A DNA stretch of 12,004 nucleotides, taken from the NCBI GenBank assembly GCA_040752025.1, contig JBFMFR010000084.1, positions 1 through 12,004 of the forward strand, written 5' to 3'. Position 1 is the first letter of the stretch; each line of letters begins with the position of its first letter. Shown here in pieces: positions 5,700 through 11,978 of the stretch. Under the pieces are notes generated by a model that did no database searches, was not told the origin of the DNA, and worked only from the letters and a program-made list of their open reading frames with translations. The DNA is from JBFMFR01 sp040752025. Its GTDB lineage: Bacteria > Chloroflexota > Anaerolineae > Anaerolineales > UBA4823. The position numbers and the translations under genes are program-made.

Positions 5700-6431
5700 T
5701 TATTGCGAATAGTATGTCAAAGCGGCGCTGACCGAGCTGCCGTCGCTGGTTGTGACCACGATCAGCAGGTTTCCCTGCGTGACGACGCTGCCATCTGACC
5801 AGTTTCTGGGCATGTCGAAAGCGAAAATGGCCATGCCGGCGTCGTCGGTTTTCCCGTAGCCCACCTGCACGCCCTTCCCGGCGGCGTTGGCCGGGCTCAG
5901 CACTGCGCTCACGCTTTGGTTAGCGGGCAGCCCCTTGGCAAAGGCCGCCGCCTGCCCTTCGCTGATCACCACGTACACGCCCTTCTGTCCGCCTGTCGTC
6001 TCCGGGGCAGCCGGCCCGCGGCGCGCCCCGGTGATCTCCAGGCTGTGGATCCACACGTTGGCCTGGAGGTAGCTCGCCGAAACCCAACCCTTCAGGCTGC
6101 TGTCGGGCATTAGCACCTGCACCCATTGACTGTCGCTAGTGCGCCCCATCAAGGCCAGCGGCTGGCACATCTCCAGGGTGGCCAGGACATTGTAAGTCAT
6201 ACCAGGGCCGTCGCGCAGGTTCAGCGGATCAGCGAACACCAGCGCTACGGGGGTATTCACCGCCAGCGGGCTCATGTCACATGCTTGAGAACCAGCCGCG
6301 CCGAAAAGCGCCGGCGGCCCGGCCGGGGCAATTTGCATGCCGGCCAGCGCCCCTATCATGAAGACCAGGATGACTACGATCACGGTCAGCAAGCCGGTCT
6401 CGCTGGACAGGCGAGAGGCAAGATTCTTCAT
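5700..6431 (-). CDS. Membrane-anchored SH3b-domain protein
   Basis: The product is 243 aa. The ATG at 6431 is preferred because AAGGAG lies 8 bases upstream; an upstream in-frame start at 6458 would include that site. One helix (about 13-32, LLTVIVVILVFMIGALAGM) anchors the protein, with the bulk outside. Residues about 60-123 are a bacterial SH3 domain: NLRDGPGMTYNVLATL, then QWVQVL and GWVSASYL, all typical. SH3b domains bind cell-wall peptides or other ligands. Residues 150-243 form a beta-rich domain ending in ALTYYSQ that I do not recognise. It faces the TetR gene across 117 bases that hold the TetR promoter and operator, so it could be a target of that regulator; its own promoter is not clear. 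Confidence 0.8.
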   Translation of the reverse strand: MKNLASRLSSETGLLTVIVVILVFMIGALAGMQIAPAGPPALFGAAGSQACDMSPLAVNTPVALVFADPLNLRDGPGMTYNVLATLEMCQPLALMGRTSDSQWVQVLMPDSSLKGWVSASYLQANVWIHSLEITGARRGPAAPETTGGQKGVYVVISEGQAAAFAKGLPANQSVSAVLSPANAAGKGVQVGYGKTDDAGMAIFAFDMPRNWSDGSVVTQGNLLIVVTTSDGSSVSAALTYYSQ

Positions 6432-6512
6432 GAGCTTTCTCCTTACTACCTTGTGCAACTGGTTAAATACCTAGTCGTTCCGCAGTCGCAGAAAAGGTCG
6501 TTGGTTTGGGGG

Positions 6513-6541
6513 TTGACAGCCGGTATACCGATAGGTATAAT
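6513..6541 (+). promoter_or_regulatory. tetR promoter with palindromic operator
   Basis: TTGACA (6513-6518) and TATAAT (6536-6541) are perfect consensus boxes 17 bases apart. Overlapping the spacer and the -10 is TATACC-GATA-GGTATA (6524-6539), a 16-bp inverted repeat, and the 10-bp perfect palindrome CGGTATACCG (6521-6530) overlaps it. A TetR dimer bound there would block polymerase, implying autoregulation and perhaps control of the divergent SH3b gene. Confidence 0.8.
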
Positions 6542-6548
6542 GGCCGTT

Positions 6549-7118
6549 GTGAACGATAATCGTGCTGCTTTGCTGAAATGCGCCGTGGAACTGTTCGCCG
6601 CTCGCGGCTACGACGCCGTAGGCGTGCAGGAGATCGTCGAGGCGGCCGGGGTGACCAAGCCAACGCTTTACCATTACTTCGGCAGCAAGCCTGGCTTGCT
6701 GAACGCCTTGCTGGAGGAGCATTTCAAGCATCTCAACCAGGTGGTGCGCACTGCCAGCGCCTACCAGGGCGACCTGACCCTTAGCTTGCAGCGCGTCGTG
6801 CAGGCTTACTTCGGCTTCGCCCGCCAGCACCGCAATTTCTACCGCATGCAGTTGGCCCTGTGGTTTGCCCCGCGCCAGAGCGAAGCCTTCCACGCCATCG
6901 CCAGCCTGAACGAGCAGCAGCACGCCTTGATCGAGCACCTGTTTGCCCTGGCTTCGTACGATCACGGCAACATGCGCGGCCGCCAGCGGGCGTACGCCGC
7001 CTCGTTCATCGGCATGATCCACACCTACATCGGCCTGTGGCTGAACAGCTACCTGGAACTGGACGATCCCCTGGTCTACCAGGTGGTGCACCAGTTCGAG
7101 CATGGCATCTACTCGTGA
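6549..7118 (+). CDS. TetR/AcrR-family regulator, probably leaderless GTG start
   Basis: The product is 189 aa from the GTG at 6549. The N-terminal HTH covers about residues 8-48: LLKCAVELFAARGYDAVGVQ, EIVEAAGVTKPTLYHYFGSK, a textbook TetR pattern. The C-terminal helical domain (about 55-189) is the ligand-binding and dimer part; its ligand is unknown. The in-frame ATG at 6540 lies inside the -10 box and cannot be on the transcript, and an open frame further upstream is chance. With the -10 ending at 6541, transcription should begin at about 6548-6549, so the GTG is at the very 5' end. It is divergent from the SH3b gene and followed by a matching operator-like site. Whether it controls the GH13 gene downstream is open. 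Confidence 0.85.
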   Translation: MNDNRAALLKCAVELFAARGYDAVGVQEIVEAAGVTKPTLYHYFGSKPGLLNALLEEHFKHLNQVVRTASAYQGDLTLSLQRVVQAYFGFARQHRNFYRMQLALWFAPRQSEAFHAIASLNEQQHALIEHLFALASYDHGNMRGRQRAYAASFIGMIHTYIGLWLNSYLELDDPLVYQVVHQFEHGIYS

Positions 7119-7137
7119 GAGGGCGCTCTTTTTTTGC
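7116..7137 (+). terminator. Weak terminator after tetR
   Basis: AGAG-GGCG-CTCT right at the stop codon is followed by seven or more T. The stem has only four pairs, so termination would be weak; no better candidate exists before the next gene. Confidence 0.4.
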
Positions 7138-7145
7138 CCGGAGAC

Positions 7146-7163
7146 TATACCGAACGGTAGGTA
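7146..7163. promoter_or_regulatory. Second TetR-type operator
   Basis: TATACCGAACGGTAGGTA contains TACC-GAAC-GGTA (7148-7159), the same half-sites and 4-base spacing as TACC-GATA-GGTA in the tetR promoter, with the shared left flank TATACCGA. It lies 30 bases past the tetR stop and about 195 bases before the GH13 start. No strong promoter boxes overlap it. Confidence 0.55.
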
Positions 7164-7229
7164 CAAGAGTAACAGGATACGATAGCTTTTTGTTGGAGTG
7201 GTTAAGATCAATACAGTTTTTAGCGGGGA

Positions 7230-7262
7230 AGAAATCGGATTTTTGTCAAAAATCCGATTTCT
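7230..7262. repeat. Perfect hairpin of the AGAAAyCGGrTTTTT repeat family
   Basis: AGAAATCGGATTTTT (7230-7244), loop GTC, and its exact reverse complement (7248-7262) give a 15-bp stem. The arms match the element at 2572-2664 except for a compensated C/G to T/A change on each side. No T run follows, so a repeat is more likely than a terminator. Another TTGTCAAAAA piece starts at 7280. Confidence 0.7.
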
Positions 7263-7292
7263 GAATGCCTTATCAAAGGGCTTGTCAAAAAA

Positions 7293-7322
7293 CTTCGTGT
7301 TCTTGGTGGCCTTTGTGATGAT
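7293..7322 (+). repeat. CTTTGTG-type dispersed repeat upstream of GH13
   Basis: CTTCGTGTTCTTGGTGGCC then TTTGTGATGAT aligns with CTTCGCGTTCTTGGCGAC then TTTGCGGTGAT at 1935-1965. It ends at a possible promoter for the GH13 gene: TTGGTG (7303-7308), 17 bases, TAAAAT (7326-7331), so the -35 lies inside the repeat. Confidence 0.5.
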
Positions 7323-7331
7323 CGATAAAAT
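7303..7331 (+). promoter_or_regulatory. Candidate promoter of the GH13 gene
   Basis: TTGGTG and TAAAAT are 17 bases apart; the -10 is good, the -35 matches only its first three bases. The leader to the ATG would be about 18 nt and would contain the GAGGA site. Confidence 0.4.
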
Positions 7332-7355
7332 CTGTTGTTATGCGAGAGGAAACTT

Positions 7356-8789
7356 ATGACCAAACATTGGGCTTACGATGCAGTTTTTTACCACGTTTAC
7401 CCCCTGGGGTTGTGCGGCGCCCCGGAGCGCAACGATTTCAGCTCGCCGCCCGCCCCGCGCCTGGATAAGCTCTACGCCTGGCTGGATCACCTGCAAGCCC
7501 TGGGCGTGAACGCCCTCTACCTGGGGCCGCTCTTCGAGTCCAGCGCCCACGGCTACGACACCGCCGATTATTTCCACGTCGACCGCCGCCTGGGGGATAA
7601 CCAGACCCTGGCGCGCCTCAGCCAGGAGCTGCACCGGCGCGGCATGCGCCTGATCCTGGACGGCGTCTTCAACCACGTCGGGCGTGACTTCTGGGCCTTC
7701 CGCGACCTGCGCACGCACCTGCAAGGCTCGATCTACTGCGGCTGGTTCCAGGGCCTGGACTTCAACGGGCGCAGCCCCTACGGCGACCCGTTCACCTACC
7801 AGGGTTGGAACGGTCACCTCAGCCTGGTCAAGCTCAACCTGCACAACCCCTGGGTGCGCCAGCACCTGTTCGACGCCATCGCCGCCTGGGTGCGTGAGTT
7901 CGAGATCGACGGCCTGCGCCTGGACGTGGCCGACTGCCTGGAGCCGGACTTCCTGCGCGCCCTGGGCGCTTTCTGCCGCGGCCTGCGCCCGGACTTCTGG
8001 CTGATGGGCGAGGTGGTGCACGGCGATTACCGCCGTTGGGCCAACCCCGAGATGCTCGACTCGGTCACCAATTACGAGTGCTACAAGGGCCTGTACTCCA
8101 GCCACGTGGACCGCAACTACTTCGAGATCGCCTACGCCCTGAACCGCCAGTTCGGGCCGGGCGGGCTGTACGCCGGCCTGCCGCTGTACAACTTCGCCGA
8201 CAACCACGACGTCGACCGGGTGGCCAGCAGCCTGGACGACCCGGCCCACCTGTACCCGCTGTACTGCCTGTTGTTCGGCATGCCCGGCGTGCCCAGCCTC
8301 TACTACGGCAGCGAGTGGGGCCTGCCCGGGGTGCGCACCTTCGGGGACGACCGCCCGCTGCGCCCCAGCCTGGAACTCGAGCGGGTTGCGCATAGTCACA
8401 ATTCCTCCCTGGCGCAGGCCATCGCCCGCCTGGCGCAGGTCCGTCACAGCACCCCGGCGCTGCGCTACGGCGACTACCACCCGCTGTGGGTCAGCCACCA
8501 GCAGTTGGCTTTCCTGCGCTCCTGGCAGGGGCAGCAGGTCGTGGTGGCGGTCAACGCCGCCGGCCAGCCCGCCGAGCTGGAATTGCCCCAGCCGGGGACC
8601 CGGCCTGGCATCGGCGTGTGGCGGCGCGCAGAAGAATTGCGCGGCGCAGAAGAACGACGCTTCGACGATTTGCTCAATCCTGGCCAGGGTTTCACCGTTC
8701 AGGATGGTCGCCTGCGCTGCCAGGTCGATCCGAATTGGGGCAGAATCCTGGTAGCCGGTCAGCCAGGTGATTCGGGCGGACCAGGGTAA
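7356..8789 (+). CDS. GH13 alpha-amylase-family glycoside hydrolase
   Basis: The product is 477 aa. GAGGA lies 5 bases before the ATG. It is a (beta/alpha)8 enzyme acting on alpha-glucans or related oligosaccharides. All family signatures are present: region I DGVFNH (102-107), region II GLRLDVAD with nucleophile Asp190, region III MGEV with acid/base Glu219, and region IV FADNHD with His284 and stabiliser Asp285; MPGVPSLYYGSEWG (309-322) is also typical. The beta-rich C-terminal domain (about 380-470) is the usual domain C. There is no signal peptide, so it acts inside the cell, probably on imported maltodextrins. No CBM or N-terminal extra domain is seen. The exact specificity (cyclomaltodextrinase, glucosidase, amylase) cannot be fixed. 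No transporter gene is near. Confidence 0.95.
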   Translation: MTKHWAYDAVFYHVYPLGLCGAPERNDFSSPPAPRLDKLYAWLDHLQALGVNALYLGPLFESSAHGYDTADYFHVDRRLGDNQTLARLSQELHRRGMRLILDGVFNHVGRDFWAFRDLRTHLQGSIYCGWFQGLDFNGRSPYGDPFTYQGWNGHLSLVKLNLHNPWVRQHLFDAIAAWVREFEIDGLRLDVADCLEPDFLRALGAFCRGLRPDFWLMGEVVHGDYRRWANPEMLDSVTNYECYKGLYSSHVDRNYFEIAYALNRQFGPGGLYAGLPLYNFADNHDVDRVASSLDDPAHLYPLYCLLFGMPGVPSLYYGSEWGLPGVRTFGDDRPLRPSLELERVAHSHNSSLAQAIARLAQVRHSTPALRYGDYHPLWVSHQQLAFLRSWQGQQVVVAVNAAGQPAELELPQPGTRPGIGVWRRAEELRGAEERRFDDLLNPGQGFTVQDGRLRCQVDPNWGRILVAGQPGDSGGPG

Positions 8790-8824
8790 AATTGTCCACG
8801 GAGCGTACAGGCGAGACCACTTTC

Positions 8825-8839
8825 TCGTGGTAAGATTCG
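8825..8839 (+). promoter_or_regulatory. Extended -10 candidate for the coiled-coil gene
   Basis: TCGTGGTAAGATTCG contains TGGTAAGAT, an extended -10. Exactly the same 15 bases occur at 11689-11703. A good -35 is not visible. The leader to the ATG at 8987 would be about 145 nt and contains the dispersed repeat at 8891-8920. Confidence 0.4.
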
Positions 8840-8890
8840 CTCCAAACCATTTCCAGCAATGCCACGCCCCCACAATCCAGGCCTGTTTTG

Positions 8891-8920
8891 TCTGCGAAAA
8901 TCGGCGCAATCTGTGGATGA
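8891..8920 (+). repeat. Dispersed ATCTGCG repeat, copy 3
   Basis: TCTGCGAAAATCGGCGCAAT followed by CTGTGGATGA matches copies 1 and 2 with a few substitutions. It lies in the leader of the coiled-coil gene. Confidence 0.65.
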
Positions 8921-8986
8921 AACAGCCCTGCCTATTGTGGGCAAGGCATTGCCCCAGCAAACCATTATTTTGAACGAGGAGCAGCC

Positions 8987-9889
8987 ATGAAATTCTTACG
9001 TCGCATTCTGGGGATATTCGTGATGATTGCCGGCATCCTGGGCCTGGCGCTCAGCCTGGCCGGGCTGGCGGCAGTCTGGATGGTGAAGCCCACGGTGGTT
9101 GGCAATGCCCAGTCCATGGTTGAAACACTCAGCGCCAGCATCGATACCAGCCAACAGGCCATGCAGATCACCAGCACCGCGCTGGGCGCCACCATCGACA
9201 GCATCGATGCGCTCTCGGCTATGTTGGGCACTACTGCGGCTTCGGTGGAAGATACCAAACCCGTACTCACCCAGCTCAACACCATTATGGGTGAAACGCT
9301 GCCCTCCACTTTAGAATCGGCCACAGACTCGCTCAAGACCGCCCAGCAGGCCGCTGAAGTATTGGACAGCGCCATCAAATCGTTGGAATCGTTCACCATC
9401 ATGATGAGCGCCGTGCCATTGGTGGGTGGCTTTGTCGATCTGCCCGATCAGCCCTACAATCCCGAGGTGCCCCTGGCCGATTCCCTGGGCGCATTGGCTT
9501 CCGACCTGGAAGGCCTGCCGGATACCTTCACCAAGATGTCAGCCGACCTGGCTAAGGCGGATGATAAACTGAACGACATCCAGGACAACCTGACCACCAT
9601 GTCGAGCAGCGTGGCACTCATCTCGAAAAGCCTGGGCGAATACCAGGCCATGATCGCTCAATCGCAAACTTCGATGGATAATCTCAAATCGGTCCTGACG
9701 AACGTACAAAATAACCTGATCACGATCCTGGATTGGACCGCGATCGGATTGAGCCTGTTCCTGGGTTGGCTGCTGGTTGCCCAGGTGGTGATCCTCAGCC
9801 AGGGCTGGGAGCTGTACCAGGGCACAGCCGGGCGCATGGAAAGCGGCGCGCCCAGCGCGCCTGCTGCTGAACCACCCGCCTCCGAGTAA
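8987..9889 (+). CDS. Two-TM coiled-coil membrane protein, function unknown
   Basis: The product is 300 aa; GAGGAG lies 5 bases before the ATG. After a basic N-terminus (MKFLRR) one helix (about 8-32) and a second near the end (about 249-272, AIGLSLFLGWLLVAQVVILS) span the membrane. Between them are two long helical stretches (about 40-140 and 180-245) rich in Ala, Ser, Thr, Leu, Met and Gln with heptad-like spacing, probably coiled coils on the outside, broken by a Pro/Gly-rich patch (143-165, with LVGGFVDLPDQPYNPEVPLA). The C-terminus is an Ala/Pro/Glu tail inside. The layout recalls chemoreceptors, but there is no HAMP or signalling domain. I do not recognise a family. It stands alone between the GH13 gene and the 72-aa gene. 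Confidence 0.8.
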   Translation: MKFLRRILGIFVMIAGILGLALSLAGLAAVWMVKPTVVGNAQSMVETLSASIDTSQQAMQITSTALGATIDSIDALSAMLGTTAASVEDTKPVLTQLNTIMGETLPSTLESATDSLKTAQQAAEVLDSAIKSLESFTIMMSAVPLVGGFVDLPDQPYNPEVPLADSLGALASDLEGLPDTFTKMSADLAKADDKLNDIQDNLTTMSSSVALISKSLGEYQAMIAQSQTSMDNLKSVLTNVQNNLITILDWTAIGLSLFLGWLLVAQVVILSQGWELYQGTAGRMESGAPSAPAAEPPASE

Positions 9890-9937
9890 TCTATCCAGGC
9901 CTGAGCCTGCATCGAGCCGCCAAGCCAACCCGATGCA

Positions 9938-9946
9938 TGGTAGAAT
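9938..9946 (+). promoter_or_regulatory. Extended -10 of the 72-aa gene
   Basis: TGGTAGAAT is an extended -10 box in the GC-poor gap before the gene; no clear -35. The leader would be about 50 nt and contains AGGAGG at 9991-9996. Confidence 0.45.
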
Positions 9947-10002
9947 CTATTTTGTAGTTTCCGCAAAATCAATAATCCAACCTTTCCGATAGGAGGCATT
10001 CC

Positions 10003-10221
10003 ATGAACGTAACACTTGATACGACTCTCGGCCAGATCCTGGACGATCCGCAGGCCAAGGCCGTGCTGGACCAGCACCTGCCCGGCGTCTCCAGCAACCC
10101 GATGGTGGCGATGGCCAAGGGCATGACTCTGAACATGATCCTCTCCATGCCGCAGGCGGCGCAGCTTGGCCTGACCAAGGAAAAAGTCGAAGCGGTTCTG
10201 GCGCAAATCAATAAGCTCTAA
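10003..10221 (+). CDS. Small stand-alone helical domain protein
   Basis: The product is 72 aa, with AGGAGG 6 bases before the ATG. The pattern LGQILDDPQAKAVLDQHLPG, then MAKGMTLNMILSM and LTKEKVEAVLAQIN, is a compact three- or four-helix domain. I have the impression of similar short domains at the C-termini of some glycoside hydrolases and other enzymes and as free small proteins, but I cannot name the family with confidence. No signal peptide or Cys is present. The gene ends one base away from the stop of the convergent DUF998 gene. Its role is unknown. Confidence 0.75.
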   Translation: MNVTLDTTLGQILDDPQAKAVLDQHLPGVSSNPMVAMAKGMTLNMILSMPQAAQLGLTKEKVEAVLAQINKL

Positions 10222-10222
10222 T

Positions 10223-10870
10223 TCAGTTCCTCTTCCCCAGGACGAGTGTGTGCCCCGCCAGCCACAGCGTCGAGGAGAACAGGCACATCCACTCCCAGAT
10301 CACCGGCGCAGAGCGCCCCACCTGCCCGCTCTCGGAGAGCATGAAGAAGGTCATAAAGATCAGGAAGCAGGCCACGATGGCAAAGCTCAACCCTGGCAGC
10401 AGGCGCGGCAGCTCCTTCAGGCGCAGCTCTTTGACGCCGATGAGGGTTTGCAAGACGATCACCCCCAGGAAGTAAAAAGCGATGCCGGTCTTGTGCACGC
10501 CCGGCGACACACTGAAGGGCGCGGCCGTCATCAGCACCGTCCCCAGGGTGGCTATGGCCCCCACGCCGAGCACCCCGGCCTCGAAGGCCGCGCTGCCCCG
10601 GGCGAAAGCGCGCAGCCGCAGCACCAGCAGGACCAGGATCAGGTAGCGCAGCGGCGCCGCCAGCAGCGTGCCCGAGTTGAAGAAAATCTGCGGCCAGCCG
10701 GGCGTGTCCCCAATGTCGCTCAGGTAGGTCGAGAAGATGGAAAAGTCCGGGTGGCCCGGCAGGTAAGCCAGCACTGCCGTGACGATGGTCAGGGCGATCA
10801 GCCCCAGGCTGGCCAGCCCGCTGACCTGGAAAGCTTTTGTGGTTGGAATGTTTTGGGTATTTGCGTACAT
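10223..10870 (-). CDS. DUF998-family membrane protein
   Basis: The product is 215 aa with about six membrane helices (16-36, 64-86, 96-117, 127-146, 157-178, 190-211). FSTYLSDIGDTPGWPQIFFN after the first helix is the signature loop of DUF998 proteins (LSDlG...iFN). The family's biochemical role is unknown. GGAG lies 6 bases before the ATG inside the end of tetR, and the gene starts one base after the tetR stop, so the two are surely cotranscribed and probably translationally coupled. As the only structural gene of the operon, it is the obvious target of the regulator, a layout common for TetR-controlled membrane proteins that respond to a membrane-active or toxic compound. Confidence 0.85.
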   Translation of the reverse strand: MYANTQNIPTTKAFQVSGLASLGLIALTIVTAVLAYLPGHPDFSIFSTYLSDIGDTPGWPQIFFNSGTLLAAPLRYLILVLLVLRLRAFARGSAAFEAGVLGVGAIATLGTVLMTAAPFSVSPGVHKTGIAFYFLGVIVLQTLIGVKELRLKELPRLLPGLSFAIVACFLIFMTFFMLSESGQVGRSAPVIWEWMCLFSSTLWLAGHTLVLGKRN

Positions 10871-10871
10871 G

Positions 10872-11492
10872 CTAATCTCCGCTGGTGAATAACCTGGCTA
10901 ATACTTCGATCAGCCGTTCTTCTGCGCCTTGGCCGCCAGCCAGCTCGCTGGTCGCCTGTTCGCTGGCAGACAGCTCCTGGATGAGCTTCTCCTTTTGGAT
11001 CCAATATTCGATCGTTCCTTTGATGATGAAGGGCATGAAGAAGGCGTCGATATCCCGGCGCACCAGGCCGGCCTCCTGCCCGGCGCGCATGCTCGTGATC
11101 AGGTTGGTGGTGAAGGCTTTTTCGATCTCCGTGGCGCTCTCGTGCCCTTCCAGGTAGGACCACAGCGCCACGCGCCGGTATTGGCGGTTGCCTTTGGCAT
11201 GCTCGAAAGAGCTGCGGACAGCATTGGTGATCATTTCCTGCAAATTGCCGCTCTTCTGGCGCTGCGCCGCCATCATCGCCACGTACTCGCGGTTCAGGTC
11301 CTCCTGCACAGCCGCGTACAGGGCTTCCTTATTGCCATAGTGATGGATGATCAACCCCCTGGACACGCCCGAGGCGTCTTCGATATCTTGAAACGACACC
11401 CCGTGCAGCCCTTTCTCACTGAACAACTGCCGGGCGGCGCTGAGGATATCTTGAACGGTGCGCTCTTTGTCTCTGGGTCTTCTTGGGCTCAT
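10872..11492 (-). CDS. TetR/AcrR-family regulator, first gene of operon with DUF998
   Basis: The product is 206 aa. The ATG at 11492 fits the promoter at 11533-11560; the open frame further upstream would start before the promoter. The HTH lies at about residues 11-55: TVQDILSAARQLFSEKGLHG, then FQDIEDASGVSRGLIIHHYG, followed by NKEALY. The rest is the helical ligand-binding and dimer domain (about 60-200), ligand unknown. It is unlike the other TetR in this window outside the HTH. The Shine-Dalgarno site is weak (AAGGCAGG, about 10 bases off). An inverted repeat at its transcription start argues for autorepression. Confidence 0.9.
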   Translation of the reverse strand: MSPRRPRDKERTVQDILSAARQLFSEKGLHGVSFQDIEDASGVSRGLIIHHYGNKEALYAAVQEDLNREYVAMMAAQRQKSGNLQEMITNAVRSSFEHAKGNRQYRRVALWSYLEGHESATEIEKAFTTNLITSMRAGQEAGLVRRDIDAFFMPFIIKGTIEYWIQKEKLIQELSASEQATSELAGGQGAEERLIEVLARLFTSGD

Positions 11493-11514
11493 GGGGTGTT
11501 TGCCTGCCTTTATA

Positions 11515-11560
11515 TTTACCGAACGTAAAGTAATTATAATAGATTCCTGACACCTGTCAA
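11515..11560 (-). promoter_or_regulatory. Promoter and operator of the tetR-DUF998 operon
   Basis: On the minus strand TTGACA (11560-11555) and TATAAT (11538-11533) are perfect boxes 16 bases apart. TTTAC-CGAAC-GTAAA (11515-11529) is an inverted repeat lying over the predicted start of transcription (about 11526), where a bound TetR dimer would block initiation. It shares TACCGAACG with the site at 7148-7156. Confidence 0.8.
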
Positions 11561-11688
11561 GGGTGAAAGTGTCTCGGCGCGTGCGTTGCCAGGTTGACCT
11601 GTTGGGGCAGGGTGCTGGTCGCTTAGATGAAGTGTTTGGGATTGCTTGGCCCAAATTATGTACAGATAGCTCGTGCGAGATTGCTTTA

Positions 11689-11703
11689 TCGTGGTAAGAT
11701 TCG
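11689..11703 (+). promoter_or_regulatory. Extended -10-like repeat (TCGTGGTAAGATTCG)
   Basis: These 15 bases are identical to 8825-8839 and contain TGGTAAGAT. It could drive the small ORF at 11775, with a leader of about 70 nt. A rival pair is TTGACT (11747-11752) with TAAGAT (11771-11776), 18 bases apart, but that -10 overlaps the ORF start. Confidence 0.35.
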
Positions 11704-11774
11704 GTGGAATAGTTGAGTAGGGTGCGGTTGTAACCTGCTAACGTTCTTGACTTCCCGAATCGAGAGTATCTAAG

Positions 11775-11978
11775 ATGCCAAGACGGAAACAAAAAGCCAG
11801 TTTTACGCAGAGATTGTTAAGTTTGATCTCTGAGCCAGAGTTCATAAAGTTCGAGAATATTCTGAGTGAACCGAATTTTTTGTTAGCGCGCCAAACCGAT
11901 GGGATAGTCATGTTTTCACCGGGATGGCTAAAGGTAACACTTGATGATCATGCCAGTACAAATCCCAGCCGCCATTGA
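11775..11978 (+). CDS. Doubtful small ORF, AT-rich
   Basis: The product would be 67 aa: basic at the start (MPRRKQKASFTQRLL), then SLISEPEFIKFENILSEPN and ending in DDHASTNPSRH. I recognise no family. The base composition is more AT-rich than the neighbouring genes, and there is no clear ribosome binding site. It could be a real small gene of foreign origin, a broken gene remnant, or chance. The flank 11561-11774 has no other gene. Confidence 0.3.
   Translation: MPRRKQKASFTQRLLSLISEPEFIKFENILSEPNFLLARQTDGIVMFSPGWLKVTLDDHASTNPSRH

Noticed and set aside
6126..6548. N-terminal extension of the TetR frame
   Set aside because: It runs over the SH3b gene on the other strand and over the consensus promoter; the TetR fold starts only after 6549.
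7230..7262. Intrinsic terminator
   Set aside because: The stem is perfect but no T run follows on either strand, and its arms belong to a repeat family found elsewhere in the window.
7338..8960. 540-aa open frame on the minus strand
   Set aside because: It is antisense to the GH13 gene, which has all catalytic motifs; the frame is open only because of the GC-rich codon pattern.
10250..10888. 212-aa open frame on the plus strand
   Set aside because: Antisense to the DUF998 gene; composition rich in Arg, Gln, His and Gly typical of shadows.
11493..11792. 100-residue N-terminal extension of the second TetR
   Set aside because: It lies upstream of and across the promoter and operator; the family starts with the short basic arm after the ATG at 11492.
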